Shown here: one piece after another, positions 9,597-18,266 of the stretch
Layout: each line of letters begins with the position of its first letter
How positions within the stretch are numbered: position 1 is the first letter of the stretch
DNA from: Blattamonas nauphoetae
Lineage: Eukaryota; Preaxostyla; Oxymonadida
Assembly: GCA_033064195.1 (NCBI GenBank)
Contig: JARBJD010000692.1
Location: 1 to 22,969 of the forward strand
Direction of reading: 5' to 3'
Length of the DNA stretch: 22,969 bases
Position numbers and translations under genes: made by a program
Notes under the pieces: generated by a model
Database searches by the model: none
The model's input: only the letters and a program-made list of their open reading frames with translations
What the model was told of the DNA's origin: nothing

Positions 9597-9679
9597 GCTT
9601 CCGCCAGGAATTGAACTTGGGACCTTCAGCTTAGTAGTCGTAGTGCGTGCACTCACTACTACCACTAAACTATCCGGTC
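9597..9679 (-). repeat. tRNA-like sequence (probable SINE head or tRNA pseudogene)
   Basis: On the minus strand there is a good A box (TAGTTTAGTGGTAG) and a good B box (AGTTCAATTCC) at tRNA spacing, and a T-arm with 4 of 5 pairs. The would-be acceptor strands (GACCGGA and CGGAAGC) do not pair, and the anticodon region is replaced by a 6-bp hairpin, GTAGTG / CACTAC (9640-9659). It is therefore not a working tRNA gene but could carry an internal Pol III promoter. Confidence 0.6.
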
Positions 9680-9723
9680 TTGAAAATATTCCGAAAAATC
9701 AGAAGCCTTGTACCCGAAAAGTC

Positions 9724-9759
9724 CTCTCACCCGTGAGGGTTCGAAGCCTCTGGCGAGAC
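9724..9759 (-). repeat. Recurring tRNA-like 36/37-nt motif, copy 1 (inverted)
   Basis: Read on the minus strand it is GTCTCGCCAGAGGCTTCGAA followed by CCCTCACGGGTGAGAG. It matches 21020-21056 at every base except one missing A. It contains a T-arm-like loop (GAGG-gttcgaag-CCTC on the plus strand) and a 5-bp hairpin CTCAC/GTGAG. It ends exactly where the 113-bp tandem repeats begin. Confidence 0.8.
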
Positions 9760-10124
9760 TATATAGCAGATTTAAAATTTGAAAACTTTGTCAATAAATT
9801 CAATATATAGTAAAATTACTGACGTGAAAAGTCGTGCTTTTAACGAGGGTAAAAAGTGACCAAAAGAAGGAATATATAGTAGATTGGAAAATTTGAAAAT
9901 GTGACGAAAAAATCAATATATAGCAAAAATGCTCCCGTGAAAAGTCGTGCTTTTTAACGAGGGTAAAAAGTGACCAAAGAAGGAATATATAGTAGATTGG
10001 AAAATTTGAAAATGTGACGAAAAAATCAATATATAGCAAAGTCGCTCCCGTGAAAAGTCGTGCTTTTTAACGAGGGTAGAAAGGTGGACAAAAAGGAATA
10101 TATAGCAGATCTGAAAATTCGAGG
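9758..10124 (+). repeat. Three 113-bp tandem repeats plus a partial fourth
   Basis: Units are 9758-9870, 9871-9983 and 9984-10096, with a partial copy 10097-10124. All begin around TATATAG(C/T)AGA and contain GTGAAAAGTCGTGCTTTT followed by AACGAGGGTA. The second and third are nearly identical; the first is more diverged on its left side. Each has a hairpin made of CTTTTTA and TAAAAAG around ACGAGGG (one base shorter in unit 1). Short open frames over these repeats are repeat artefacts. Confidence 0.9.
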
Positions 10125-10156
10125 TACAAGGCATTGGAAAAATCTGGCATTTCCAG

Positions 10157-10239
10157 GACCTCCTAGCACAGTAGGTAGAGCGGGAGGTCTAAAGGTACAC
10201 TCGGCCTTTGAGCCGTGGGATCGAATCCCGCCATCGGCA
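10157..10239 (+). repeat. tRNA-like SINE head
   Basis: An almost canonical A box (TAGCACAGTAGGTAGAGC) and B box (GGGATCGAATCCC) with a perfect 5-bp T-stem on the GC side. The acceptor ends do not pair; instead GACCTCC (10157-10163) pairs perfectly with GGAGGTC (10183-10189), folding the 5' half into its own hairpin. It is followed directly by an A-rich, AAAATTC-repeat tail, the layout of a tRNA-derived SINE. Confidence 0.65.
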
Positions 10240-10261
10240 AAACTTTCGGCAAAATTTCAAA

Positions 10262-10330
10262 ACGTTCACAACAAAAATTCAAAAATTCAAATTTCAAAAT
10301 TCAAAATTCAAAAATTCAAAATTTCCAAAA
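10262..10330 (+). repeat. AAAATTC simple-repeat tract
   Basis: An imperfect tandem of AAAATTC / AAATTTC units lies directly downstream of the tRNA-like segment. It is probably the tail of the same SINE-like element. Confidence 0.8.
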
Positions 10331-10340
10331 AAGTTGGAAG

Positions 10341-10949
10341 TATGAAACCTCGACGTAATTTCCCTTGATACTCAGGCAAAATGGTGCCCTCGTGGCTAAT
10401 GCGTAGAACGAATTGAAGGTTGGATTGGAGCGGGACGAACTGGGAGGTTGTCCCCGGGGGTTCACTGTGGGCATCACTTCAATGTGACCGTAAATCATGC
10501 CCCCCAATACCTTAGCCCTTCAAGGAATTCGCCAGCAGTAGTCATTGAGTAGGATCATGATAGAGTGATCCCCAAAGGAGTATCGGGTTGTCCTACGGTA
10601 CAATCATACAAAGACTTGATAAAGGAAATGATGAACGATTGAACGATGAAGGCTTGAATGATTGAATTTCAAGTTGAAAAATGATACCTCGACGTAATTT
10701 CCCTTGATACTCAGGCAATATGGTGCCCTCGTGATTGATGCGTAGAACGAATTGAAGGTTGAATTGGAGACGGTGGATTTCTAGGAATCCGCCCCGGGGT
10801 TCATGTTGGCCGCACTTAGATGTGTCCGTAAATCATGCCCACCCAAGACTTAACCCTTCAAGGACTTCGCCAGCAGTAGTCATTGAGTAGGATCATGATA
10901 GAATGATCCCCAAAGGAGTATCGGGTTGTCTCATGGTACAATCATACAA
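10341..10949 (+). repeat. Two direct copies of a ~270-bp sequence, ~339 bp apart
   Basis: Copy 1 is about 10341-10612 and copy 2 about 10680-10949. Both start ACCTCGACGTAATTTCCCTT and both contain GCGTAGAACGAATTGAAGGT, CAGCAGTAGTCATTGAGTAG and CCCCAAAGGAGTATCGGGTT. The middle (about 10430-10470 against 10770-10815) is the most diverged part. Each copy ends in a GATGAATGATTGAA-type microsatellite. No long coding frame is shared. They may be dispersed repeats or part of the flank of the virus-like element downstream. Confidence 0.85.
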
Positions 10950-11128
10950 ACTTGAAAAATTGAATGATGAATGATTGAATGATTGAAAAATGAAAGAACG
11001 AACGATGAATTGAATGAATGAAAAATGAAACACGGAAGAAAGAATCAAAAATGAAAGAAGCAAGATGAAAGCTGGCACTACAAGGAACAAACAAATAAAA
11101 AGTTCTCAACACTTCACTTCACATTTCA
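10950..11128 (+). repeat. GAATGATTGAA microsatellite and spacer
   Basis: Degenerate repeats of TGAATGA / TTGAA run from about 10955 to 11060, then an AT-rich spacer leads into the first T-rich box of the Polinton-like element. No gene is seen. Confidence 0.7.
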
Positions 11129-11142
11129 TTTTTATTTTTTTT
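11129..11142 (+). promoter_or_regulatory. T-rich box ahead of the first element gene
   Basis: TTTTTATTTTTTTT, 42 bases before the ATG at 11185. It is the first of a series found before nearly every gene of the element and not seen before the host transporter. Confidence 0.5.
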
Positions 11143-11184
11143 GATTTTTTAATTTGTATTAAATGACAACAGTGAATACTACAT

Positions 11185-11586
11185 ATGTCTCGCAAAGACT
11201 TCGAACCCTCCAAAGGGGAGCGAAAACGTCGAACAGATGCCAAGCAAGCTTTGATTCAGTCAATGAAAGAAGAGAACTGTGAACTCGTCTCTGAGTATGT
11301 CAGACACAATATCCCAGTCATCTATGTTCATGAAGGTGTTGAGTGGAGGATAAAACCAAAGTTGTGGAAACAAGGAAACAGACCACACATGTCACAACGT
11401 CGACACTACACTCAATCGTTTGTGGAGAATGAACTGAGGAAGTACAACTGTGAGCTCGTTGGTGAGAACAAGCAAGTCCTGACTCCATTCACATATCGAG
11501 AAATTGGTGGTTCTGAAGTTTTCAAAGTGCGACTAGATTCCTGGCTGAAAGCAAAGAAGAAGCCACATTTGAAGAAGTCAAAATAA
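11185..11586 (+). CDS. Small basic protein with a duplicated domain (Polinton-like element)
   Basis: A 133-residue, strongly basic protein with two tandem copies of a ~45-residue unit. Each begins NCELV and continues with a beta-rich core (YVHEGVEWRIKPKLWKQGN, then TYREIGGSEVFKVRLDSWLK), ending in a Lys/Arg-Pro-His stretch. The pattern recalls small treble-clef/DUF723-like nucleic-acid-binding repeats whose zinc ligands are not kept, but I cannot assign a family. The bases around the start codon carry a diverged copy of the tRNA-like 37-nt motif. It lies first in the element, 43 bases before the next gene, and looks whole. Confidence 0.6.
   Translation: MSRKDFEPSKGERKRRTDAKQALIQSMKEENCELVSEYVRHNIPVIYVHEGVEWRIKPKLWKQGNRPHMSQRRHYTQSFVENELRKYNCELVGENKQVLTPFTYREIGGSEVFKVRLDSWLKAKKKPHLKKSK
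11187..11223 (+). repeat. Recurring tRNA-like motif, diverged copy 2
   Basis: It shares GTCTCGC, the 12-base core CTTCGAACCCTC and the following AGGG-GAG with the copies at 9724-9759 (inverted) and 21020-21056. It overlaps codons 1-13 of the first element gene, where it encodes SRKDFEPSKGER. Confidence 0.55.
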
Positions 11587-11595
11587 TCATTCAAC

Positions 11596-11617
11596 TTTTT
11601 TTATTTTTTATTTTTTT
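11596..11617 (+). promoter_or_regulatory. T-rich box, 11630 gene
   Basis: The longest example: two overlapping TTTTTTATTTTTT units between the TAA of the previous gene and the ATG at 11630, filling most of the 43-base spacer. Confidence 0.55.
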
Positions 11618-11629
11618 AATTCGTAGTAA

Positions 11630-12034
11630 ATGACACAACTCTGGAAAGTGAAGGAACAAATCAGAGAAGTAAGAGAACTCTTTCCAAACACCCAATTCGC
11701 ATTTACTGATGGTCGAACATACAATCCAGACAGTCCATACAAGCAACATCACTATTCATTTCTCCTGGCAATGCTTCAACACCCAGATGTTGGATATCGA
11801 AATCCTAATCCAACAGCATATCTTAATATCAATTTAATTCCAAAATTCCTGAACGAAGTGAGACATCAACGACAAATTGAACAACAACTGTTAATTCAGA
11901 AACAGAATGAACAGAATAACAATGCATTGATGAATGAAGAGGACAAAAATATCATTCTCATTGACATGAAAGCAAATCCAAGAGTGAACGAAACTGAATC
12001 GAAAAGGAAGAGTTCAAGATCACAAGGAAACTAA
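11630..12034 (+). CDS. Hypothetical protein upstream of the polymerase (Polinton-like element)
   Basis: It encodes about 134 residues starting right after the T-rich box. The first ~85 residues look globular (FTDGRTYNPDSPYKQHHYSF and onward, aromatic-rich); the rest is a Gln/Asn/Glu-rich helical stretch containing LLIQKQNEQ, a motif echoed near 12075-12105 (LLIQKKNEQ). No family is recognised. No T-rich box separates it from the polymerase, so the two may share a transcript. Confidence 0.5.
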   Translation: MTQLWKVKEQIREVRELFPNTQFAFTDGRTYNPDSPYKQHHYSFLLAMLQHPDVGYRNPNPTAYLNINLIPKFLNEVRHQRQIEQQLLIQKQNEQNNNALMNEEDKNIILIDMKANPRVNETESKRKSSRSQGN

Positions 12035-12051
12035 AATCAATTGAGGAGAAG

Positions 12052-15000
12052 TTGATAGATCACTGGATGAAGAATCTGTTGTTAATTCAGAAGAAGAATG
12101 AACAAATGGAAACAAGAGAAGTTAAGCAGTTTGATGGATTCAAAGAATGCATCTTACTCGCTGAACCAAGAGACAAACTTGCCTTCAACGAATGCCTGAC
12201 AAATGCACGAAGGAAGTTCAAAAGAATGAGGTTGAGAAGGTTGAAGACAATGGAAAACCGTATCAGTTGTACTTCCACAATCATCTGAAGAACGTTGAAG
12301 AAATCACAACCTTCATCGAAGCAGTGTATGAAAAAGAGAAGGATCGACCATTCAAGATCAGTATTGACTTCGGTAAGATCGTTGAAAGGAAAGACAAAGA
12401 TGAGACACTGTACAATGATTTCAGACCAGAGTTGGAGAATACATCGAAGAGTTTCCCAACAGTGATAAGAAGTGCAGAAGACATCAATGAATATTCCAAA
12501 TATGCTATCAATCTGATCAAAGAATCACAAGAGAGAACACTGATGGACACAAAGACGATGTTTATTGCATTCCACTCCATTCTGGTTGCAGTCTATCGAT
12601 TCCCAGTCGCAGGAAAAGCCAATGCAATTCTCACTGAACACATTAAAACTCGAAATGTTCGATACATTGATTCCGAGTACAACATCTGCTTCTTTCAAGC
12701 ACTATCGTTCCTTACACTTCAAGATGTCAAAGGCGAGAAAATCTCAATCAATATGAGGAACAGTGAGGCCTACAGATTGTTTGCACAATGGATGAATCTC
12801 ACACATTTGAAGTCTCGACAATTGACTCCACATCTTCAACAATATCCTGGATTTGATATTGCCTGTGATTTGGAGAGAGCAATGCAAGTATTCAACATCA
12901 CTGTTCACATCTATGAGTTCGATGAAGACAAGAAGAAATACTTCCTCAGTCAGTCGTACATCAACGAGAATGACGATGCGAGAGTTCTTCCACTTCTGAT
13001 GATTCCACTACCGGCAACTCTCGTTCACGTGATGTACATTGTTGATCCTGAGAAAATCACTGGATACAAGCTCTGTCCTTACTGTCAATCAAGAGGATTC
13101 CAAGTGAAGGATTCTCACTTCAAGACATCCTACGAGAAACATCTCAGAGAGTGTAAAGAAGTCGATGGAAAACATGCAAAGAAAATCTCACTTGATAAAA
13201 CGCCAAGGCCGTATGTTCCACACATCCTCAACAACAAGACTCATGAATTTCTGATGGCACACAAAAGACAAGACGAATTCAAACCAACACAATACTACAT
13301 CACTTACGATTTCGAAACAATGGAAGATCTCATTCTTGACAATCTATTCTCTGATGACAATACTCAGTTGATCTCACATCTAAAACCCTTGTCAGTTGCA
13401 TCAGCAATCAAAACAAAATCAGGAGTGAAGTCAATCTACTTTGATCTTCGAGATGGAAAAGACTTTGTGAAGCAATGGATCAGAGAACTCTTCAAATATG
13501 CTGAGACAGTACGAGAGAACAACTACTACGATGACCCAGAAATACCCTCACAAAATGAAGTCAGTGTGATTGGATTCAACAGTTCAAGATTTGACATCAA
13601 TCTCATCTTTCGTGATCTGGTTGACAAGGATTGGAAAGTGGTGAGCTTCCTTGGATCAACAACAAAGTACAAACAAGTATTGATCAGACATGAGAAAACA
13701 CAACAGGTTCTTCGATTCATTGACATGATGTCGTACACTGGACCAATGACATTGGATAATGCAGTCAAAGCCTTCGGAGGAAACACGACACTTCAGAAAT
13801 CATTCTTTGCTTACGAATCATTTGATTCATCTGACTATGATTCAGTGTTGAGCAAACAAGAACCATTCTCTAAATATGAATTCTATTCCAGTCTGAACAA
13901 CAGTGAAATATCAGACACAGATTACCAACTTTACCTTGATGATTGGAACAAGCAAGGATTCAAGAACAGATGGGATTATCTCAAGTTCTACAACATCAGA
14001 GACGTCGAATGCATGATTGCACCACTTGACAATCTGATTGATCTGAACTTCCAATACAAAGTGGACATGTTGCACAATCTCTCACTGTCAGCAAATGCTT
14101 CTGCAATCAAGTATGCATGTGCCTACAAAGACTTTGATATTGATGCTGACTACAACGAATGTGATGATTCTGATCCAATCAAGATCACCAAACAGTACTG
14201 GAAATACAAAGTTGAAGGATACAGGTACCAAGACCAGAAAGCTCATCGCAATACTACCAACAATGTCACTGAATCTGACTACGATTGGTTTGTTCAACAA
14301 TGCAAGAGAGTGTGCTATATCTGCAGATGTCACTTCACTCAAGCTGTTCGACCAACATTGGATAGAATCGACAATTCGAAAGGACATTCTAAAGAGAACG
14401 TGAAGATCTGCTGTGATTACTGCAACACCTACAAGTCAGACAAAGATGAGCATCTCACTCGATTAAGGATTCAATTGAAGAAGTACTGCATCTGGAAATC
14501 ACTACCAATGACTCTGACACATGAACAGACATATCACAAACTGAGAGCAGCAGTGACTGGTGGATTATCGAATGTTCAGCATAGACAGAACATCAAAGAC
14601 GTGACACCAATCAATCACTTCTCATTTGAAGATGGTGTTGTCAAATCAACCGATACTGAACACATCATGACTCACGTTTGTGGTGTTGATTTCAACTCAC
14701 TTTATCCAAGTGCTTTCTCATCTATCAAGAACAAGAACAATCCATACACTAATCACAGAATGTACATGCCAGGAAGATGTTTGTACATAGCAACAGGAGA
14801 TACAGAATGTCGGGAGATCATTGAGAACAAGAATCAGAAGACACTGTTTGTAGCTAAATTGAAGGGACATATTGATGAGAAATACATCAATGATTTCATT
14901 AACTTCCCACCAATCTTCAGAAACATTGTTGTCAATACAACAGAAGAAAACATTGGTGAGAAGACTTATTCGTTGATGAAGAAGCATGGATTGAAGACTG

Positions 15001-16033
15001 ATGATAAACAACGGAAGCTGACCCAACTCTTGAGCACACACGATCAGTATATGTTCTTTTCGACATACTATCTGTGGTTCCTCATCGACTATTGCCACTT
15101 TATTATTGATGACGTAAAGAGTGTGATGGTATTCTCGAGACACGCGGGATTTGATCCATTTGTGACCTCCTTCATGGATGACAGAATAGAAGCAATGAAG
15201 GTCGGAAACAAAGGAAAAGAACAGTTCTGTAAGACCAACTTGAATGGGAGTTACGGATATGATGGCATGAACACTGAGAAGTACAACTCAATCACAATCT
15301 GCAATGAGAAGAGAACATATTTGAAACAAATGATGAAAGGATTTGTAGCAACAAGAGAGATCAATGAGGACAACTACATTGTGATTGAAGACAGAGAGAA
15401 AGCATCATGCAAAACATGTCTGCAAGAAGCAGTATTCACACTCGACAATGCCAAGTTCTGGTATCTGAATTTCGTCTACAATTTCATGTACAAGTGCCTA
15501 GACATGAACAAGATTCATTTCTGTGAGGAGACACTGACTCTGCATACTGGGCAATGTCAGGAGATCCGAATGCTGGAATTCATCAACAATTTGATCACGT
15601 GATTGCTGACAAGGAATTCTATGATACCCACAAATATGAATGGTTTCCCAATCCTGAAAAAGGAGTTGATGATGAGAAGAAACTGTTGGGATTAGCAATT
15701 GAAAAGGAAGGTGAGCAGATGATCTGTCTTGCACCCAAGTGCTACTCTCTCGATGAGAAATGCAAAATCAAAGGAGTGTCATTGAAGAAAACAAATATCA
15801 CGAGTGACGACTATGTGAAGTGCCTCAATGGAGAGAAAACAGTGACGTCAACCTTGAACTTTCAAACGAGAAGAGTTCACACTGACGATGACACCAATGG
15901 ATTTGAGATTGCGAAAATACAACTACAGAAACTCAGTCTCAGTGGAATTCATCTGAAGGCAATCGTACTTGAAAATGAATCGTGTCCTCCATTCATTCAT
16001 GGACTGAAAGCAACTGAGTATCAAATCAAATAA
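12052..16033 (+). CDS. Protein-primed family B DNA polymerase (pPolB) of the Polinton-like element, broken
   Basis: The replicative polymerase of the element. The main open frame starts at 12192; residue numbers are counted from there. An N-terminal region with YNICFFQAL (Cys166) and HVMYI (His279) looks OTU-protease-like, followed by a CxxC...H...C finger. Exonuclease motifs: DFE (Asp373/Glu375), NSSRFD (Asp468) and YNIRD (Asp604). An HNH-type module follows at about 700-760. Palm motif A is DFNSLYPS (Asp833) and motif B is KTNLNGSYG (Lys1014). Further C-terminal polymerase sequence continues to 16033. This is the DNA_pol_B_2 type typical of Polintons, which start DNA synthesis from a terminal protein. 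The gene is broken, about two or three breaks; I treat it as a fossil and do not resolve them. The next gene follows after 23 bases. Confidence 0.85.
12600..13170 (+). other. OTU-like cysteine protease region and zinc finger at the N-terminus of pPolB
   Basis: Cys166 lies in an N-x-C-F-F box followed by a helix, Asp/Glu-rich segments and VFNITVHIYEF. His279 lies in VHVMYIVD, 113 residues on, the order and spacing of OTU-family peptidases. CPYC...H...C (about 13077-13155) follows. This is an inference from pattern only. Confidence 0.45.
14285..14480 (+). other. HNH endonuclease-type module inserted in pPolB
   Basis: CYICRCHF (first Cys codon 14313) is followed by LDRIDNSKGHSKENV and then CCDYCN. 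These are the CxxC pair, the D-R-I-D...GH...N core and the second CxxC pair of HNH/endonuclease VII-like zinc modules. It lies after exonuclease motif III and about 70 residues before the region leading to palm motif A. Confidence 0.75.
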
Positions 16034-16041
16034 ATCCAAAC

Positions 16042-16050
16042 TTTATTTTT
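16042..16050 (+). promoter_or_regulatory. T-rich box, integrase gene
   Basis: TTTATTTTT in the 23-base gap between polymerase stop and integrase ATG; one of the shorter versions of the box. Confidence 0.45.
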
Positions 16051-16056
16051 GAATAA

Positions 16057-17871
16057 ATGGATCTACAAGAAATCAATGCAGTAGCGAACAGACTTCTTCA
16101 GTGTACCCAACACTTCTCAAGCAAAATTCTCTATAGAGCCTGGAGTCTACCAAACATATTACCAATCTATCATGTCACTGATTCACACGGAACATGGGAT
16201 GCAAATGATGAAACATACTTTGAGGATTGGTTCAATGGAGATCTATCACCTGATTTACCAATTTATGACGGGAAAAGGATTGTGCATCAGTTTATTAAAG
16301 GATTCTTAGGATCAACAATTGGTATGAACCACTGCGAACAAGCATACAAAGCATATCAACAATACCACCGCGATGTGACTTTCCCACCAATGGTTCGAAG
16401 TCCTGCAGAGGTAACGCAAATCCCAACAATAATAGAGATTCAACCACCACTATCTCCAGTCTTTCCTGGACAGAAGAGAAACTTGAAATCGATTGGTTCA
16501 GAATATGAATATCCAATGAAGGAGAGGAGATTCGAAGAGTACATACCAACAACACAACAAGTTCTGCAAAAGTTGGAACAAATGAAAGGAATGTTTGACC
16601 ATCAACAAAGAAACGATTCAGAAGAAGAACAAATCAAAGCTGAGAACTCAATCATGAATAATCAAAAGCAAATGGAACAATTCATCACCAAACAAATTGG
16701 AGACTTGAGGAAAATGAACCGTGACACATTTGTGAAAGAATCTATCAACAGAAGCATCGCAAATGATGACAAGGATTTCCTTCTAAATCACACAAAACAA
16801 ATACCATTCGGAGGAAGATCATTTCAGGATTGGTATGATGAATATACTCACAGATGGGATTCTGCACATCCGAGGAAAATCCAGAGGGAAAAAGGAGGTG
16901 ATGCGATGATGATTGATCAACCAACGATTCCAAAAGCCGTGACAAAAATCCAGTATCCGTTTCGATCAAAGATGCAATTCATGTCCAAAGACATCACTGG
17001 AGATTCAGAAAAGACCGCAGACAAAAAGGTTCCTCAGAAGTGTGATAGACCGTACTTCTCTCCCAAGTTTGGATCATGGGAAATTGATCTCGTTTTCATT
17101 CAATCACCAACGTCGAAAACAGTTCTGCAGATTTATCTATTTGCCATTAACATCAACACTAAATACCTTGTTGTGATTCCAGTTCTGGATAAATCATGGA
17201 GCAAAGTCAGGACTGCAATCAATGATCTGATTAATCATCGTGACGTTCAGGTGAATAACATCCGAGGTGATGGAGAAGCTGCATGGACAAGTGGAGGAGC
17301 AGAAAAGTTCTTTAGAAAGCAAAAGGTCAGTACATATTTCACAAGTTCACCATTCACAAATCACAACAGAATTGTGGATCGAGTGATCAGAACAATCAGG
17401 GATGGCTTCCAAGACAATGCAACACAAATGGCCAATCATTCATTGATGAATCAGATGGTGGAATATTACAACATGACTCCCCATCGAGCGTACTGGAACA
17501 AGTTCTCTCCAGAGCAGGCACAAAACAATAGAGAGATTGAAGCTCTGTACATCTCCAGTTGTGAAGAGCAATTAAAGAACATCCAAAGACAGCAGACAAC
17601 ACAACTGCTTTGGCGATACAAACCAGGAAACATTCTGCTGATTCACCTTGACTTGAACAAGACTGCTGCCAAGTTTCAGAAGAAGCGAAGACAGTTTCAA
17701 TTTGTTGGACAATTCATTGAGTACAAACACGGAAATGTGGTGGCAAAACTTCTGAATGGACTCACATGTCTACCAAAAATAGTGTACGTTCCCATTCAAC
17801 ACACAAAGTTCCATGCAGACTCAATTGACAATTTAACTCCTGAGTTCATTAATGAGTTCAATTTAGTTTAA
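16057..17871 (+). CDS. Retroviral-type (DDE) integrase with long N-terminal extension (Polinton-like element)
   Basis: A 604-residue protein, one open frame, looks whole. The catalytic core has acidic residues at Asp344 (WEIDLVF), Asp405 (RGDGEAAW) and Asp441 (NRIVDRVIRTIRDG), with 35 residues between the last two as in retroviral and Polinton integrases. A C-terminal SH3-like segment follows (YKPGNILLIHLDLNKTAAKF, then PKIVYVPIQHTKFH). It inserts the element into host DNA. Residues 1-340 are unusual: there is no HHCC zinc domain, but a Trp/Tyr-rich start, a Pro-rich part (about 120-150) and a predicted coiled coil (about 170-240, rich in Gln/Glu/Lys). Animal Polinton integrases are usually shorter. 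It is preceded by a T-rich box. Confidence 0.85.
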   Translation: MDLQEINAVANRLLQCTQHFSSKILYRAWSLPNILPIYHVTDSHGTWDANDETYFEDWFNGDLSPDLPIYDGKRIVHQFIKGFLGSTIGMNHCEQAYKAYQQYHRDVTFPPMVRSPAEVTQIPTIIEIQPPLSPVFPGQKRNLKSIGSEYEYPMKERRFEEYIPTTQQVLQKLEQMKGMFDHQQRNDSEEEQIKAENSIMNNQKQMEQFITKQIGDLRKMNRDTFVKESINRSIANDDKDFLLNHTKQIPFGGRSFQDWYDEYTHRWDSAHPRKIQREKGGDAMMIDQPTIPKAVTKIQYPFRSKMQFMSKDITGDSEKTADKKVPQKCDRPYFSPKFGSWEIDLVFIQSPTSKTVLQIYLFAININTKYLVVIPVLDKSWSKVRTAINDLINHRDVQVNNIRGDGEAAWTSGGAEKFFRKQKVSTYFTSSPFTNHNRIVDRVIRTIRDGFQDNATQMANHSLMNQMVEYYNMTPHRAYWNKFSPEQAQNNREIEALYISSCEEQLKNIQRQQTTQLLWRYKPGNILLIHLDLNKTAAKFQKKRRQFQFVGQFIEYKHGNVVAKLLNGLTCLPKIVYVPIQHTKFHADSIDNLTPEFINEFNLV

Positions 17872-17888
17872 ATCAAAACTGTTTCGAA

Positions 17889-17898
17889 TATTTTTATT
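17889..17898 (+). promoter_or_regulatory. T-rich box, 17907 gene
   Basis: TATTTTTATT, nine bases upstream of the ATG. Confidence 0.4.
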
Positions 17899-17906
17899 CC
17901 ATTGAA

Positions 17907-18266
17907 ATGTCATCACTGAAAATTTTAGAACCGTTTGATCCTGAACAGAAATGTTTTGAAAACATCTATGACTTTCAGAGACATTTGGAAAAGAACAGAG
18001 AAGAACTGAATAAATACACAACTCAGAAACTTAATCGGTTGATCAGAATTGATGGATACAGAATCACAAAAATAAGAGGTGAAATAGCACTACGGAAATC
18101 AAGCAATGAGAACATCGGTGACTCCAACTCACTTTCGATTGATCAGAGACTTTCAGACATTGAAGAATCAATTCGAGCGTTGACAGATACTCTCAGTATG
18201 AGGCTTCGAAGTCTTGACGAGACTATTGGTACCCTTATCCAAGAATTAACGGACAGTTCGGTTTAA
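17907..18266 (+). CDS. Small coiled-coil protein (Polinton-like element)
   Basis: 119 residues, mostly helical. A basic, Lys/Arg/Asn-rich first half (about 20-65) leads to a heptad-like C-terminal helix (LSIDQRLSDIEESIRALTDT and onward). No family is recognised; a multimerising accessory or structural role is a guess. It lies 35 bases after the integrase and converges on the minus-strand ATPase, their 3' ends overlapping by 21 bases (18246-18266). It looks whole. Confidence 0.6.
   Translation: MSSLKILEPFDPEQKCFENIYDFQRHLEKNREELNKYTTQKLNRLIRIDGYRITKIRGEIALRKSSNENIGDSNSLSIDQRLSDIEESIRALTDTLSMRLRSLDETIGTLIQELTDSSV

Noticed and set aside
9597-9679. Functional tRNA gene
   Set aside because: Acceptor strands do not pair, and the anticodon arm is replaced by an unrelated hairpin.
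9758-10124. CRISPR array
   Set aside because: Units are 113 bp and repeated throughout, with no repeat/spacer alternation, in a eukaryotic setting.
10157-10239. Functional tRNA gene
   Set aside because: The acceptor ends do not pair; the 5' end pairs with the segment after the D-arm instead.
10060-10368. Coding frame of 102 codons
   Set aside because: It runs across the 113-bp repeat, the tRNA-like segment and the AAAATTC tract; the protein is low-complexity repeat translation.
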